Part shown: piece after piece, positions 1-8,465 of the stretch
How positions within the stretch are numbered: position 1 is the first letter of the stretch
Layout: every line of letters starts with the position of its first letter
Assembly (NCBI GenBank): GCA_036703275.1
Contig: DATNPK010000069.1
Span: forward strand, 1-64,000
DNA from: Coleofasciculaceae cyanobacterium
GTDB lineage: Bacteria; Cyanobacteriota; Cyanobacteriia; Cyanobacteriales; Xenococcaceae
DNA length: 64,000 nt
Direction: 5' to 3'
Translations under genes and position numbers: made by a program
The notes under the pieces: generated by a model
Seen by the model: only the letters and a program-made list of their open reading frames with translations
Database searches by the model: none
What the model was told of the DNA's origin: nothing

Positions 1-128
1 TACCAACCCTCGGTATAGTGCGCAAGAGCTTTGTTGTAGACCAAACGCACGCAACCCATTGTCCGTCGCAAAAGATTTTCTTGCGCTTGTGTCGGGTAAA
101 AGCGGAACTTGTAAGCACGTTCACTCAT
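1..128 (-). CDS. tnpB: TnpB (IS605 OrfB-type nuclease), N-terminus, cut by the window edge
   Basis: Reading leftward from an ATG gives a 42-residue start beginning MSERAYKFRFYPT and continuing with RTMGCVRLVYNKAL, the characteristic N-terminal strand and helix of IS200/IS605 OrfB (TnpB) proteins. TnpB is an RNA-guided DNA nuclease carried by these elements. The rest of the gene, including the RuvC and zinc-finger parts, lies outside the window. No TnpA (Y1 transposase) gene lies upstream before the tRNA, so this looks like a TnpB-only element. Identification is firm; whether the full gene is intact cannot be seen. Confidence 0.9.
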   Translation of the reverse strand, partial: MSERAYKFRFYPTQAQENLLRRTMGCVRLVYNKALAHYTEGW

Positions 129-217
129 GCTTCACATTATAGAGTGCCTGTCGCCTGGGGAAACCCCAGATGTTCAAACGCCACGTCTCACCACCATAGC
201 CTTGGCTTGGTGGGAGT
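129..217 (-). mobile_element. Probable left end of the TnpB element: two hairpins
   Basis: Directly upstream of the TnpB start are two hairpins. One is a perfect 6-bp stem with a 3-base loop (CTGGGG AAA CCCCAG, 155-169). The other is a bulged stem of about 9 bp (187-196 with 208-216). IS200/IS605 elements end in subterminal hairpins rather than inverted repeats, so these probably mark the left end. The exact boundary is not determined. Confidence 0.5.
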
Positions 218-375
218 ATCCTGCGCGAAAATAGATGAAGAAACTAAACCAGTGCCAGTAGAGAGTCTGGCTAAAATTGAAGCCACAATAAGACAGCAAA
301 CTTTTAAATACATTATTGCTCAACAATGTAACCAATTATTAGTTACTGTACAGTTAACTTGTCTAGATTAATGAA

Positions 376-447
376 CTCCCCAGGTAGGATTTGAACCTAC
401 GACCAATCGATTAACAGTCGACCGCTCTGCCACTGAGCTACTGAGGA
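376..447 (-). tRNA. trnN: tRNA-Asn (GTT)
   Basis: The minus strand folds as a 72-base tRNA. The acceptor stem TCCTCAG pairs with CTGGGGA, the T-arm reads GGTTCGAATCC, and the anticodon loop CTGTTAA carries GTT, which decodes Asn. No CCA is encoded and no intron is seen. It sits just outside the end of the TnpB element. Confidence 0.96.
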
Positions 448-590
448 TTGCTTTGACAGCCATTAATAATAATAGCGAATGCTTACGCAATTGGCAAGGA
501 TATTAAAAAGTAATTTTAACTCTACCAATTTGCCTGATGTAAAGGATATGCTGGGAACGAAGTGAGCCTCTGCTAAAATATTCTCTCCCC

Positions 591-1085
591 ATGCTAGTTA
601 ATCGCTATCAAACTGTATATCTTTCATTTATTTCTACCGACTTGCCCGTCTGGAACGTAATTGAGGCTAAAGCGTCTCTATATCAAAAGGATCGAGAAAG
701 ATTTCATTTACTGCTAAACCAGCAAAATTTACCTCACTCTATTGTGCCAACGGTAGATCGGGGTAAATCTGAGCAAGGATTGTTTTGGTTAGAAATCTCT
801 CCTTATCGAGTAATGATGACTATGCAGAGTAACGGCAAGTTAAGTTATCGGCATTTTTGGGAGAAAGGAATATATGGAGTAAGCAGATATTGTTTGAATA
901 CCGCTCCCGATCAACCCAGTCAATCAATACGTTTTCGCAATTTTACCCGTTACTTAAAAGTAGACAACGATCCATTTCCGAAAAATGTACGAATTGAATA
1001 TGAAATATGGTCAGCCGAAGTTCATTTAGGTTCTTATATTCTTCATTTAGAGATAGAGCCAGAAGATCGACCTAGATTAAATTAA
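591..1085 (+). CDS. Conserved hypothetical protein, about 164 residues
   Basis: I do not recognise a named domain. The protein is soluble-looking, without signal peptide or membrane segment, and rich in aromatic residues and beta-type pattern (for example LFWLEISPYRVMMTMQSNG and EYEIWSAEVHLGSYILHLEIE). It ends EPEDRPRLN. It stands alone, facing the tRNA region upstream and converging with a minus-strand gene downstream. The start ATG follows a CTCTCCCC stretch with no clear ribosome binding site, which is common in cyanobacteria. Composition matches its neighbours, so it is probably real. Confidence 0.6.
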   Translation: MLVNRYQTVYLSFISTDLPVWNVIEAKASLYQKDRERFHLLLNQQNLPHSIVPTVDRGKSEQGLFWLEISPYRVMMTMQSNGKLSYRHFWEKGIYGVSRYCLNTAPDQPSQSIRFRNFTRYLKVDNDPFPKNVRIEYEIWSAEVHLGSYILHLEIEPEDRPRLN

Positions 1086-1107
1086 TTAGTAATGAATAAA
1101 AGATCTT

Positions 1108-1653
1108 CTAAATCGCTGGAGATCTTGTTAATAAAAAGAAAAATGGTTGTGGCATTCCTTTCCAATCCATTAAGCCCAAAACGGTTCTGTCATCTACCTT
1201 TCTAAAGACATCGTGAATTGGTAAATAATCATAAATCATGGTGGTGCTAACTCGATCGCGATACTCCATCATCCGAACTCTGGCTTTACTTTCCTCAGTT
1301 TTTAATAGCTTGCTCATCGTGCTGTACAGAGGATTGATTGCCTTGTTTCGAGGAATTGGTAAACGTAATCCAATATTGGTAATCACTGGATTTGGATCTA
1401 CTTTAAAAATTTCGTTATTGCTATCGGAAAATAATAAAGGATGAACGTTGTCTCGATCGACAAATTCTTTGCCGTACCAACCGATAGCCTCTAGTAAGCC
1501 ATCGAGAGAATGATTAGTGTGAAAACCAGACCCTTTCCATCTACCCATCATGAACTCTAAATCTACAGTGTCTAGCTCATCAAAAAGTCTTAATGCTTCA
1601 CTAGTACTAGTTCTTCCTTGTTGCAAAATTGTCTGAAATTCGGCACTATTCAT
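1108..1653 (-). CDS. GXWXG / DUF4334 domain protein
   Basis: This 181-residue protein contains GRWKGSGF near residue 37, the GXWXG signature, followed by a C-terminal DUF4334-like part (IYDYLPIHDVFRKVDDRTVLG ends in a DWKG motif and then a hydrophobic strand). The family is found in bacteria and plants, probably adopts a lipocalin-like barrel, and has no settled biochemical role. No signal peptide is present. It converges with the gene to its left and appears monocistronic. Family assignment is good; function is unknown. Confidence 0.8.
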   Translation of the reverse strand: MNSAEFQTILQQGRTSTSEALRLFDELDTVDLEFMMGRWKGSGFHTNHSLDGLLEAIGWYGKEFVDRDNVHPLLFSDSNNEIFKVDPNPVITNIGLRLPIPRNKAINPLYSTMSKLLKTEESKARVRMMEYRDRVSTTMIYDYLPIHDVFRKVDDRTVLGLMDWKGMPQPFFFLLTRSPAI

Positions 1654-1892
1654 CGTTTTTAGGATACGCTGGCATGGTTAGAGTTGAACTTGACCCGATC
1701 GCGGTAAGCTACTTAATTAATGCTAGCTAACTATCTGTAATCGAGAATCAAAAGCGATCGCAAGGCGACTCAATTTCTCTTGCATACTGCTTGTACTAGC
1801 GATTAAATATTTAACCTTGTATAGTTTTTGCTATGCTCACGTTAAAAAATTTACAATTTATACATTGATTACATTGATTTTAAAATATAACC

Positions 1893-2201
1893 ATGACCAA
1901 AGCTGTAGTTAAATTTTCCTCAGAAGACTGTGGGACTTGTCATAAGATGTCCTTTTATGATGCTAAAGTTGCCCAAGAATTAGATTTGGAATTTATTGAT
2001 GTCAAGATGCAGGATACTGCTACCTATCGTAAATATCGCCAGATTCTTATGGCGCAATATCCCGATAAGAAGGAGATGGGATGGCCCACTTATATAGTCT
2101 GCGAATCTCCTGAAGAAGATTTTAAAATTATGGGTGAAGTAAAAGGTGGTCATCCTAAAGGCGAATTCCGTAAACGTTTACAAGGTATATTACAAGGATA
2201 G
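1893..2201 (+). CDS. Small thioredoxin-like protein (CGTC active site)
   Basis: This 102-residue protein opens with a thioredoxin beta-strand and the redox motif CGTC at residues 13-16. The cis-proline region is recognisable at GWPTYIV near residue 65. Thioredoxin-fold proteins of this length reduce disulphides or act as specialised redox carriers in the cytosol. The segment between helix 2 and the cis-Pro strand (YRQILMAQYPDKKEM) resembles small cyanobacterial Trx-family proteins rather than the main TrxA. It is monocistronic and ends at a hairpin shared with the P450 gene opposite. The partner is unknown. Confidence 0.85.
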   Translation: MTKAVVKFSSEDCGTCHKMSFYDAKVAQELDLEFIDVKMQDTATYRKYRQILMAQYPDKKEMGWPTYIVCESPEEDFKIMGEVKGGHPKGEFRKRLQGILQG

Positions 2202-2206
2202 ACACC

Positions 2207-2249
2207 AGGGCAAAAGAGAGATTATTGCCTGTTAGTTACCTTTTGCCCT
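2207..2249. terminator. Bidirectional hairpin between converging genes
   Basis: A perfect 10-bp stem (AGGGCAAAAG with CTTTTGCCCT, 2207-2216 and 2240-2249) lies between the thioredoxin-like gene and the converging P450 gene. The A and T runs sit in the stem, so it could end transcription from both sides. The right arm overlaps the last codons of the P450 gene. Confidence 0.6.
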
Positions 2250-3579
2250 TAAAGATCATTTGTACTCCTGTTTGAGGAGCGAGAGTGACGCCTCTTCTAG
2301 CAGGTGATTCAGGGCGATCGCTCTTTAACTCTAGTTCGTAGCTAGAGATGATTGTAGCTAACACCAGCTTCATTTCTAACTTAGCTAAGGCTTCCCCAAT
2401 ACAACGGCGTTTACCACCGCCAAAGGGAAAAAATTCATAAGCTGAAAATTCTTGTGCTAAAAAGCGTTCGGGTTTAAATTGATGATGTTCGGGATAGACA
2501 TCTTCTCTTTGGTGCAGGAGATAAATACAGCCCATCAACACCTGTCCTGCCTCTAACTTGTATTCCATCAGTTCGGTGGGTTTTAAGACAGTTCGAGGGA
2601 AAGTCAGCATCGCCACAGGATAGATCCGTAAGGTTTCTTTACAGACTGCATCGAGGTAAGGTAACTGAGCGATCGCCATCGGTTCGGGATTTGCGCCTAA
2701 GCTAGCTATTTCGTTCTGTAATTTAGCTTTAATCTCAGGATAACGATGCACCCAGTATAGCGACCAAGCGATCGCCGAAGCTGTAGTTTCATGTCCTGCC
2801 AGCATTAGCGTCATTAATTCATCACGCAGTTCGGAGTCTTTCATCGCTTCTCCTGCTTCATCCCGCGCCGACATCATCAGAGAAAGAATATCCTGACGTT
2901 GGCTATTGTCTTCAGTCCTTCTAGTGGCAATTTCTTGAAAGATGGCTTCGTCAATTGCTTTTTGCTGACGGATAAAATTACCCCAAGGACTCCATGCGCC
3001 CAAGTCTTGTTGTAACCAGGGGAAAAAGAGGAAAGCCGAGGTAAGGGTAGATTCAAAGATATTAGCCAGTCTAGTAATGCGCTGCTTTAATTCTTCAGAT
3101 CTTTCGCTATCCTGTAGTCCATAGACCGCTTCTAAGATTACCTGTAATGATACTTCCTGGCTTAGCTGACGCGCGACAAAAGGCTGGTTAGGCTTTAACT
3201 TGCCGATAATATTACGAGTCAGATCGCAAATCAATTGACTATAAGCCTGCATTCTTTCCCCATGAAAAGGCGGTAACAGTAACTTGCGACGTTGTTTATG
3301 GCGATCGCCTTCAATTAGCAATAAAGAATTCTCGCCTACCAATGGCTTTAATAACTGAGTATTTTGACTAGAGGCAAAATACTTAGAGCGATCGCTAGTT
3401 GTAATTTGTCGCATCGCTTCAGGATGATTAACAAAAACATATTCATCTTGTCCCGCTATGTCGGCAACAAATAGATCGGGAGCTTGTTTAGCAGCGGAGT
3501 CCATGTATTTATCTGGCTTGGCGATCCACTGCAATTTTTGTTGTAGAGATGATTGTTTTAGCCTAGGAATTGATTTCAT
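2236..3579 (-). CDS. Cytochrome P450, CYP110-like
   Basis: A complete 447-residue P450 monooxygenase. Visible landmarks are the I-helix oxygen-activation motif AGHETT at residues 261-266, the K-helix ETLR at 315-318, and the haem-binding loop FPFGGGKRRCIG with the ligating Cys at about 393. It has no membrane anchor, so it is a soluble enzyme that needs a separate ferredoxin and reductase. The FPFGGGKRRCIG signature and length match the cyanobacterial CYP110 group; characterised CYP110 members oxidise fatty acids or terpenes. No terpene synthase lies beside it, so the substrate cannot be inferred. The next upstream gene is an FAD oxidoreductase on the same strand, separated by about 140 bp. 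Confidence 0.92.
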   Translation of the reverse strand: MKSIPRLKQSSLQQKLQWIAKPDKYMDSAAKQAPDLFVADIAGQDEYVFVNHPEAMRQITTSDRSKYFASSQNTQLLKPLVGENSLLLIEGDRHKQRRKLLLPPFHGERMQAYSQLICDLTRNIIGKLKPNQPFVARQLSQEVSLQVILEAVYGLQDSERSEELKQRITRLANIFESTLTSAFLFFPWLQQDLGAWSPWGNFIRQQKAIDEAIFQEIATRRTEDNSQRQDILSLMMSARDEAGEAMKDSELRDELMTLMLAGHETTASAIAWSLYWVHRYPEIKAKLQNEIASLGANPEPMAIAQLPYLDAVCKETLRIYPVAMLTFPRTVLKPTELMEYKLEAGQVLMGCIYLLHQREDVYPEHHQFKPERFLAQEFSAYEFFPFGGGKRRCIGEALAKLEMKLVLATIISSYELELKSDRPESPARRGVTLAPQTGVQMIFKGKR

Positions 3580-3722
3580 GACTGTAGATTAAGAAAAATT
3601 CAGATCTCTGCTATTATTTTAATAATTTTTCTCCAAGCTATTGACCAATATCCGAATAATTCATAACACTACTGCACTTTTAATTTATAGTTGTAATTTG
3701 TAGTTGCTACTGGCTACTTTTC

Positions 3723-4694
3723 CTAACTACCAACAACCGATTCGCCCGCAGCGATTCCCGAAAGTACTGCCCCCTCTATTTTAGGTGCAACAAAGGCATC
3801 CCCCGCCATTATCAGAGGTATTTCAGATACAGCTAAACAGGGTTCACTATAAAAAGTTTTTGGTAGGCTATAGCGCCAACGATGTATTTGATATTTAATG
3901 ACTGGTGAACCTAAGTAATCAGACGCAGCGGTAAATAGTCGATCGGCAATTTCTGCATCATCGCTATCCCAATTAGCATCGCTAAATTTAGGGGTAGCAT
4001 GAAGCGTTACAGCATAACCGTTGGGAGAAATGCCTTTTTGATAATTGTCAGCCAACCAAACTAAAGCTAAATCTTCTAAAGCTACACCTCCTGGTGCAGG
4101 TATCTGGCTGGGTTTTGACAACAAAGCTAAAACCGCAATGCAGCTATAATAACTAACTTGTTTCAAAGACGATCTAATTTTTGTCGGTAGAACTATTTCA
4201 GAAGCATCTAGTAAAGCTAAAGATTGAGGCACGGGAGGAGTCATAACCAAAACATCTCCCTGATACTGTTGCTTGTTTTCTGTTTCTACAAGCCAGCGAT
4301 CGCTATAACTAACTTTCACTACTCTAGTGTTGGTCTGAACATCTAAATTTTGTGCTAAATGTTTAGCAATGCCGCGAGTACCATTTACCCCACAGTAACG
4401 CGGTTGACCATCAACTTCACCAAAACCCTGACACCATTCTTTAACTACGCCCTGCTGCAACCATTCATCTACCCAAGCCTGAAACTGTGGCTGTTTAACG
4501 CTGAAATATTGAGCGCCATAGTCAAACACGCCTTCGATAGATTCTCCCTGTCTGACACGCCGAGTCGCCAAACGTCCGCCGATTCCTCTGCCTTTGTCTA
4601 ATACTGTTACCTTGATTCCGCTGCGTTGTAAAACAGTTGCGGTAATTAATCCAGTAATTCCTCCACCAACAATGATACAAGAGCTAATTTTCAT
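3723..4694 (-). CDS. FAD-dependent amine-oxidase/renalase-like oxidoreductase
   Basis: This 323-residue protein starts with the Rossmann dinucleotide motif VGGGITG (residues 8-14) and DKGRGIGGRLATRR, the early FAD-binding block of renalase-like and NAD(P)-binding amine-oxidase proteins. The C-terminal FAD motif is MAGDAFVAPKIEGAVLSG. Proteins of this type are soluble flavoenzymes oxidising small molecules or dihydronicotinamide isomers; the cyanobacterial members are mostly uncharacterised. It could share a transcript with the downstream P450, but the spacing of about 140 bp makes that uncertain. It is not a carotenoid desaturase, which would be longer. Confidence 0.82.
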   Translation of the reverse strand: MKISSCIIVGGGITGLITATVLQRSGIKVTVLDKGRGIGGRLATRRVRQGESIEGVFDYGAQYFSVKQPQFQAWVDEWLQQGVVKEWCQGFGEVDGQPRYCGVNGTRGIAKHLAQNLDVQTNTRVVKVSYSDRWLVETENKQQYQGDVLVMTPPVPQSLALLDASEIVLPTKIRSSLKQVSYYSCIAVLALLSKPSQIPAPGGVALEDLALVWLADNYQKGISPNGYAVTLHATPKFSDANWDSDDAEIADRLFTAASDYLGSPVIKYQIHRWRYSLPKTFYSEPCLAVSEIPLIMAGDAFVAPKIEGAVLSGIAAGESVVGS

Positions 4695-4944
4695 AAGGCG
4701 ATCTCGCTTGGTGCAACATCAAATTATTTATGCTTTTTATTTAGGTTTTTTAAGTGAGCTAGTTATAACTTTAGTTAGAAAGAGTAAATGGACTGTATAT
4801 CTTTATTTGATTGAGGTTAAAGACCTATTTCAGACGATTTTACTAGAATATGTTGTTTATTATTCAAATAGTTAAAGACCGTTGCCTAAGCATATTTACT
4901 TAGGAGTACCAGCGAGCAAATTATTGAATGTTTTAAATTCGCTC

Positions 4945-5607
4945 ATGTTAGCTATTTTTTGTAATTCAAGCATATTTTTAGGTTCAACCCTACTGTCGTC
5001 CAACTTAATTGTTAATCATGCTTTAGCAGATAATCAATTCGCTCTCAACCAAACTCAAATACCTCATTCCGATTCAGCAAGCCCTAACTATACTAATGAA
5101 TTTATTGAACCAGAGATCTTTATTGCATCCAACATTACTGTTGTTCCTGCAACAATAGATTTAGTTAAATAGTTTGAAGGCTTTAGTGCTAATGCCTATA
5201 TGGATACCAGCGGATTACCAGTTGTTGGCTATGGACAAACTAGAATCAATGGTAAGACCGTCAGCATGGGACAATATATTACTGAGGCGCAGGCTGATGT
5301 CGCATTGAAGCAAGAGCTTAATCGGATTCAACAGTTGGTTCAGTCTTATGTCCAGGTGAAATTGAATCCTCACCAATTAGGAGCATTAACATCGTTAGTC
5401 TACAATTCAGGAATGAGAATATTAACCGATAGTACCTTAATCAGAAAACTTAATGAAGGAGATCATGCAGGCGCAGCAAAAGAGTTTCCACGTTGGAATA
5501 AAGCTAATCAGGGCGGTCAATTAGTTGTGTTTTCTGGTTTGACTAAACGCAGACTTGCAGAGCAACAGCTATTTTTAGCTCCTTATCAGCAGATAGCAAA
5601 TAATTAA
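4945..5607 (+). pseudogene. GH24 phage-type lysozyme interrupted by an in-frame amber codon
   Basis: One reading frame encodes a secreted lysozyme but is broken by TAG at 5170-5172. The first part starts at ATG 4945 (a TTG 63 bases earlier is possible) with a hydrophobic signal peptide ending near NHALA. After the stop, the frame continues with FEGFSANAYMDTSGLP and VVGYGQT, matching the GH24 pattern in which the Glu of FEG is catalytic. The usual residue at the stop is Gln or Glu, each one base from TAG. Reinitiation at ATG 5200 would give a protein lacking the catalytic Glu and the signal peptide. So either the gene is dead or it depends on amber readthrough. The 3' part (NPHQLGALTSLVYNSG) is well preserved, suggesting recent damage. 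Confidence 0.8.
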
Positions 5608-5661
5608 GACTTTGGTGATTCAAAATATGAGCTTTTAGCTTTCCAAAAAGAGTAAATATTT

Positions 5662-6564
5662 ATGGAGCGAAATTCTCAAGTCAAACTGCTCGATTTTAAA
5701 CGGGACAAGGCATCAAATGATTTTGTTCCTAATCCTGCCATTCTTTGCAGCACTCTAGGGGATGGTATTCATCTTGAACTTCATCAACAACCTGAATTTG
5801 AAACTAGCGAACACCAACATATCATGCACGTAATTGCTTGTGGCGTTGGCGATAGATTAGCACCAGGAGAGAGATTTCTCGATGGTAAAGTCCGCTCTGA
5901 AAGACGAGAGCGAGGAGATATTGCGATTATTCCCGCTGGTATTGCTCATCGTTGTAACTGGAAGATCTCAGCCGAGTTTGGTATTTTGGCGATCGATCCT
6001 TCACTGCTGCAACAAGTTGGTCGAGGTTTGGTAGATGGCGATCGCATCGAACTCATTCCCCAGTTTATGAACCAGCAAGATCGACTGATACAAGGAATTT
6101 TTGCCACTTTAAGGGATGAATTAGAGTCAAATCAAATTGCCGGTAGTTTATTGATTGATAGTCTAAAAACTACATTAGCAATTCATTTATTACGCAAATA
6201 TTGCCTTACGAAGCCCAAGCTTTCTAGTTACGGATCTGGCTTAGGTAAATTTAAGTTTAAACAAATAACTGAATATATCAACGAACATCTAGATAGCGAT
6301 CTCAAAGTCATTGAGCTAGCGGCGATCGCCCAAATGAGTCCTTATCACTTTATCCGTTTGTTTAAAAAAGCTTCGGCTCAAACACCACACCAGTATATTT
6401 TGCAGCGTCGAATTGAGAAAGGGAAATATTTATTGCAGCATAGTCAGTTGAGTACTGAAGAAATTGCAGCTAGCTTAAGATTTTGCGATCGCAGTCACTT
6501 TGCTAAATATCTCAAACGTTTTACTGGATTGACACCAAAACAACTTCAAGCTAAATCGCAATAA
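5662..6564 (+). CDS. AraC-family transcription regulator with cupin-like sensor domain
   Basis: A 300-residue regulator. The N-terminal half is a cupin-like sensory domain (TSEHQHIMHVIACGVGD, then RGDIAIIPAGIAHRCNW). The last 100 residues form the AraC double helix-turn-helix: DLKVIELAAIAQMSPYHFIRLFKK, then STEEIAASLRFCDRSHFAKYLKR and FTGLTPKQ. It should bind DNA as a dimer and respond to a small ligand or to stress. It lies 88 bp upstream of, and on the same strand as, the dienelactone-hydrolase gene, which is the most likely target or operon partner. Confidence 0.92.
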   Translation: MERNSQVKLLDFKRDKASNDFVPNPAILCSTLGDGIHLELHQQPEFETSEHQHIMHVIACGVGDRLAPGERFLDGKVRSERRERGDIAIIPAGIAHRCNWKISAEFGILAIDPSLLQQVGRGLVDGDRIELIPQFMNQQDRLIQGIFATLRDELESNQIAGSLLIDSLKTTLAIHLLRKYCLTKPKLSSYGSGLGKFKFKQITEYINEHLDSDLKVIELAAIAQMSPYHFIRLFKKASAQTPHQYILQRRIEKGKYLLQHSQLSTEEIAASLRFCDRSHFAKYLKRFTGLTPKQLQAKSQ

Positions 6565-6652
6565 TTTACCTAAAAAAAGCAACTTTTTTCTAGAGTTTGG
6601 AGAAGCAAGACTTTTAGACTATCAGCAGTAGAGAAAAGTTAAAGAGCTAAAA

Positions 6653-7531
6653 ATGAGCGATATCGACATTAAAACCACTCATGTCCGAGTACCAAACCAA
6701 GACTTACGGACAACATATGCGGAGCGGTATCCTTTAGGACAAGCCCCGCCCTTCGAGGGCGGGGATGCGTCCTTACAAATTGATGCTTACTTAGCACAAC
6801 CAGCAAGAGAGGGAAAATTTGCTGCGGTAATCGTTTTTCAGGAAATTTTTGGCGTAAACAGCAATATTAGAGAGATTGCCGAATTAATTGCCCAACAAGG
6901 TTATGTAGCAATAGCACCAGCGATGTATCAACGGATTGCTCCTGGTTTTAGCCGTGATTTTAGTCCTCAAGATCTTGCCTATAGTCCCGAAGCCTATCAA
7001 CTTGGTTTGCAATATTATCAACAAGTTAAGTATCGAGAAATATTCAGCGATATTCGAGCTGCGATCGCCTATCTTAAAACCTTACCCAATGTCAAAGCAG
7101 ATGCGATCGGCTGTATTGGCTTCTGTTTTGGCGGTCATGTTGCCTACATGGCTGCTACCTTACCCGATATCAAAGCTACGGCTTCATTTTACGGTGGTGG
7201 CATTACCACCTCTAGCTATGGTGAAGATGTTCCCACTATCGAGCGCACTGCCAAAATTCAGGGTACTATTTATCTGTTTTTTGGCACGAGAGATACTTTA
7301 GTGTCTCAGGAAGAAAGCCAACAAATTGAAGCAGAATTAGACAAACAACAAATCGATTATCGTCTATTTCGCTACGATGCAGGACACGGTTTTTTTGCTG
7401 GATTCTTTGAAGACAAGTATCCGTTTTTAAAACAACATCCAAGTTACAATTCTGAAGCTGCACCTCATGCTTGGCAACAGGTATTAGAACTTTTTCAAAA
7501 TAATTTATCAGACTGGGAAAGGGATTATTAG
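6653..7531 (+). CDS. Dienelactone hydrolase family protein with an in-frame repeat insertion
   Basis: This alpha/beta hydrolase has the DLH catalytic set: Glu64 in QEIFG, nucleophile Cys158 in GFCFGGH, Asp214 in GTRDTL and His245 in DAGHGFF. The family hydrolyses dienelactones or related esters in the cytosol. In relatives the sequence runs directly from VPN-D-L to LQIDAYLAQP. Here about 22 extra residues (19-40) are inserted, encoded by a palindromic repeat, without breaking the frame. The catalytic domain downstream is intact, so the enzyme is probably still made. It follows the AraC regulator and precedes a metallo-beta-lactamase-fold gene on the same strand. Confidence 0.9.
   Translation: MSDIDIKTTHVRVPNQDLRTTYAERYPLGQAPPFEGGDASLQIDAYLAQPAREGKFAAVIVFQEIFGVNSNIREIAELIAQQGYVAIAPAMYQRIAPGFSRDFSPQDLAYSPEAYQLGLQYYQQVKYREIFSDIRAAIAYLKTLPNVKADAIGCIGFCFGGHVAYMAATLPDIKATASFYGGGITTSSYGEDVPTIERTAKIQGTIYLFFGTRDTLVSQEESQQIEAELDKQQIDYRLFRYDAGHGFFAGFFEDKYPFLKQHPSYNSEAAPHAWQQVLELFQNNLSDWERDY
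6707..6772. repeat. 66-bp palindromic element inserted in frame in a hydrolase gene
   Basis: This segment contains a strong hairpin (CCCCGCCC TTCGA GGGCGGGG) and the module GCGGAGCGGTATCCTTTAGG. Nearly the same module recurs near 60225 (GCGGAGCGGTATGCTTTAGC) and in part near 28305 and 12238. Its length is a multiple of three and it contains no stop codon in this frame, so the host gene stays open. The codons TTA lie at both edges, compatible with a short target duplication. Confidence 0.75.
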
Positions 7532-7640
7532 CGGTACATCTTTGGAAAGATGCAATTTCACTACCGTCTTTTTTAGGATGGCAACACAAGCAAACATTTC
7601 CAAAAGTACGAATCAATCAGGGTGAGCCAAAAAAATAATC

Positions 7641-8465
7641 ATGAAAATTCATCATCTCAATTGTGGCTGTATGTGTCCCCTTGGTGGAGCGATTTTTGAT
7701 GGCTTTAGTCGCGGACTGAGCGCTCATCTTGTCTGTCATTGTCTGCTAATTGAGACGGAGCAAGGACTCGTTCTTATCGATACAGGCTTTGGATTGCGAG
7801 ATGTTCAGTCGCCTTACTCCCGACTTAGTTCTTTTTTCATTAATTTCAATCGCATCCAGTTCGATCGCCAGTACACGGCAGTCGATCGCATCGAACAACT
7901 CGGATTTTCGGCGCGAGATGTGCGTCATATTGTGCTTACCCATCTTGATTTTGACCATGCTGGAGGTCTGGAAGATTTTCCTGAAGCGATCGTTCACGTT
8001 ATGCAAACTGAAATGGATGCTGCTCGCGATCGCCGTGGCTTGATCTCAAGTCAACGCTATCGTTCAAAACAGTGGGACGAAGTTAAACACTGGCAATACT
8101 ATTCACCAGGAGGCGAACCTTGGTTTGGCTTTGAAGCGGTACGGAATCTCAAAGGACTACCGCCAGAAATTCTGCTAATTCCCCTTGTCGGACATACCCA
8201 TGGTCATGCTGGTATTGCGATCGAGACATCTGAAGGTTGGCTTCTCCATGCAGGGGATGCTTACTTTTATCGACAGGAAATGGATGCTAAACCACACTGT
8301 ACCCCTGGCTTCCGAGCCTATCAATGGATGATGGAGGTCGATCGCCAGGCTCGATTATTTAATCAAAATCGGTTGCGAGAATTATCCCTAGATCGTCAGA
8401 AAAACGTGCAGCTATTTTGTAGCCACGATGCCGTCGAATTTAAAGCGTTTGGCGATCGCGCATAA
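7641..8465 (+). CDS. Metallo-beta-lactamase-fold hydrolase (lactonase-like)
   Basis: A 274-residue MBL-fold enzyme. The first metal motif is THLDFDHAGG (His101, Asp103, Asp105, His106), the second region is GHTHGHAG, followed by HAGDAYF and the C-terminal CSHDAVEF. This is the layout of the N-acyl-homoserine-lactonase/AttM branch and its many relatives, which bind two metal ions and hydrolyse lactones or other esters. HLDFDH rather than HLHFDH is common in the wider group. Quorum quenching is only one possible role. It sits 109 bp after the dienelactone hydrolase on the same strand. Confidence 0.88.
   Translation: MKIHHLNCGCMCPLGGAIFDGFSRGLSAHLVCHCLLIETEQGLVLIDTGFGLRDVQSPYSRLSSFFINFNRIQFDRQYTAVDRIEQLGFSARDVRHIVLTHLDFDHAGGLEDFPEAIVHVMQTEMDAARDRRGLISSQRYRSKQWDEVKHWQYYSPGGEPWFGFEAVRNLKGLPPEILLIPLVGHTHGHAGIAIETSEGWLLHAGDAYFYRQEMDAKPHCTPGFRAYQWMMEVDRQARLFNQNRLRELSLDRQKNVQLFCSHDAVEFKAFGDRA

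Noticed and set aside
18-371. 117-residue plus-strand frame at the left edge
   Set aside because: Its first third is antisense to the TnpB start and its middle runs through the two hairpins. Only the last 50 codons look protein-like, possibly the tail of an interrupted gene, which is too weak to annotate.
4594-4875. 93-residue plus-strand frame between the FAD oxidoreductase and the lysozyme
   Set aside because: Its first half is antisense to the FAD-binding motif of the oxidoreductase, and the rest is an A/T-rich low-quality frame.
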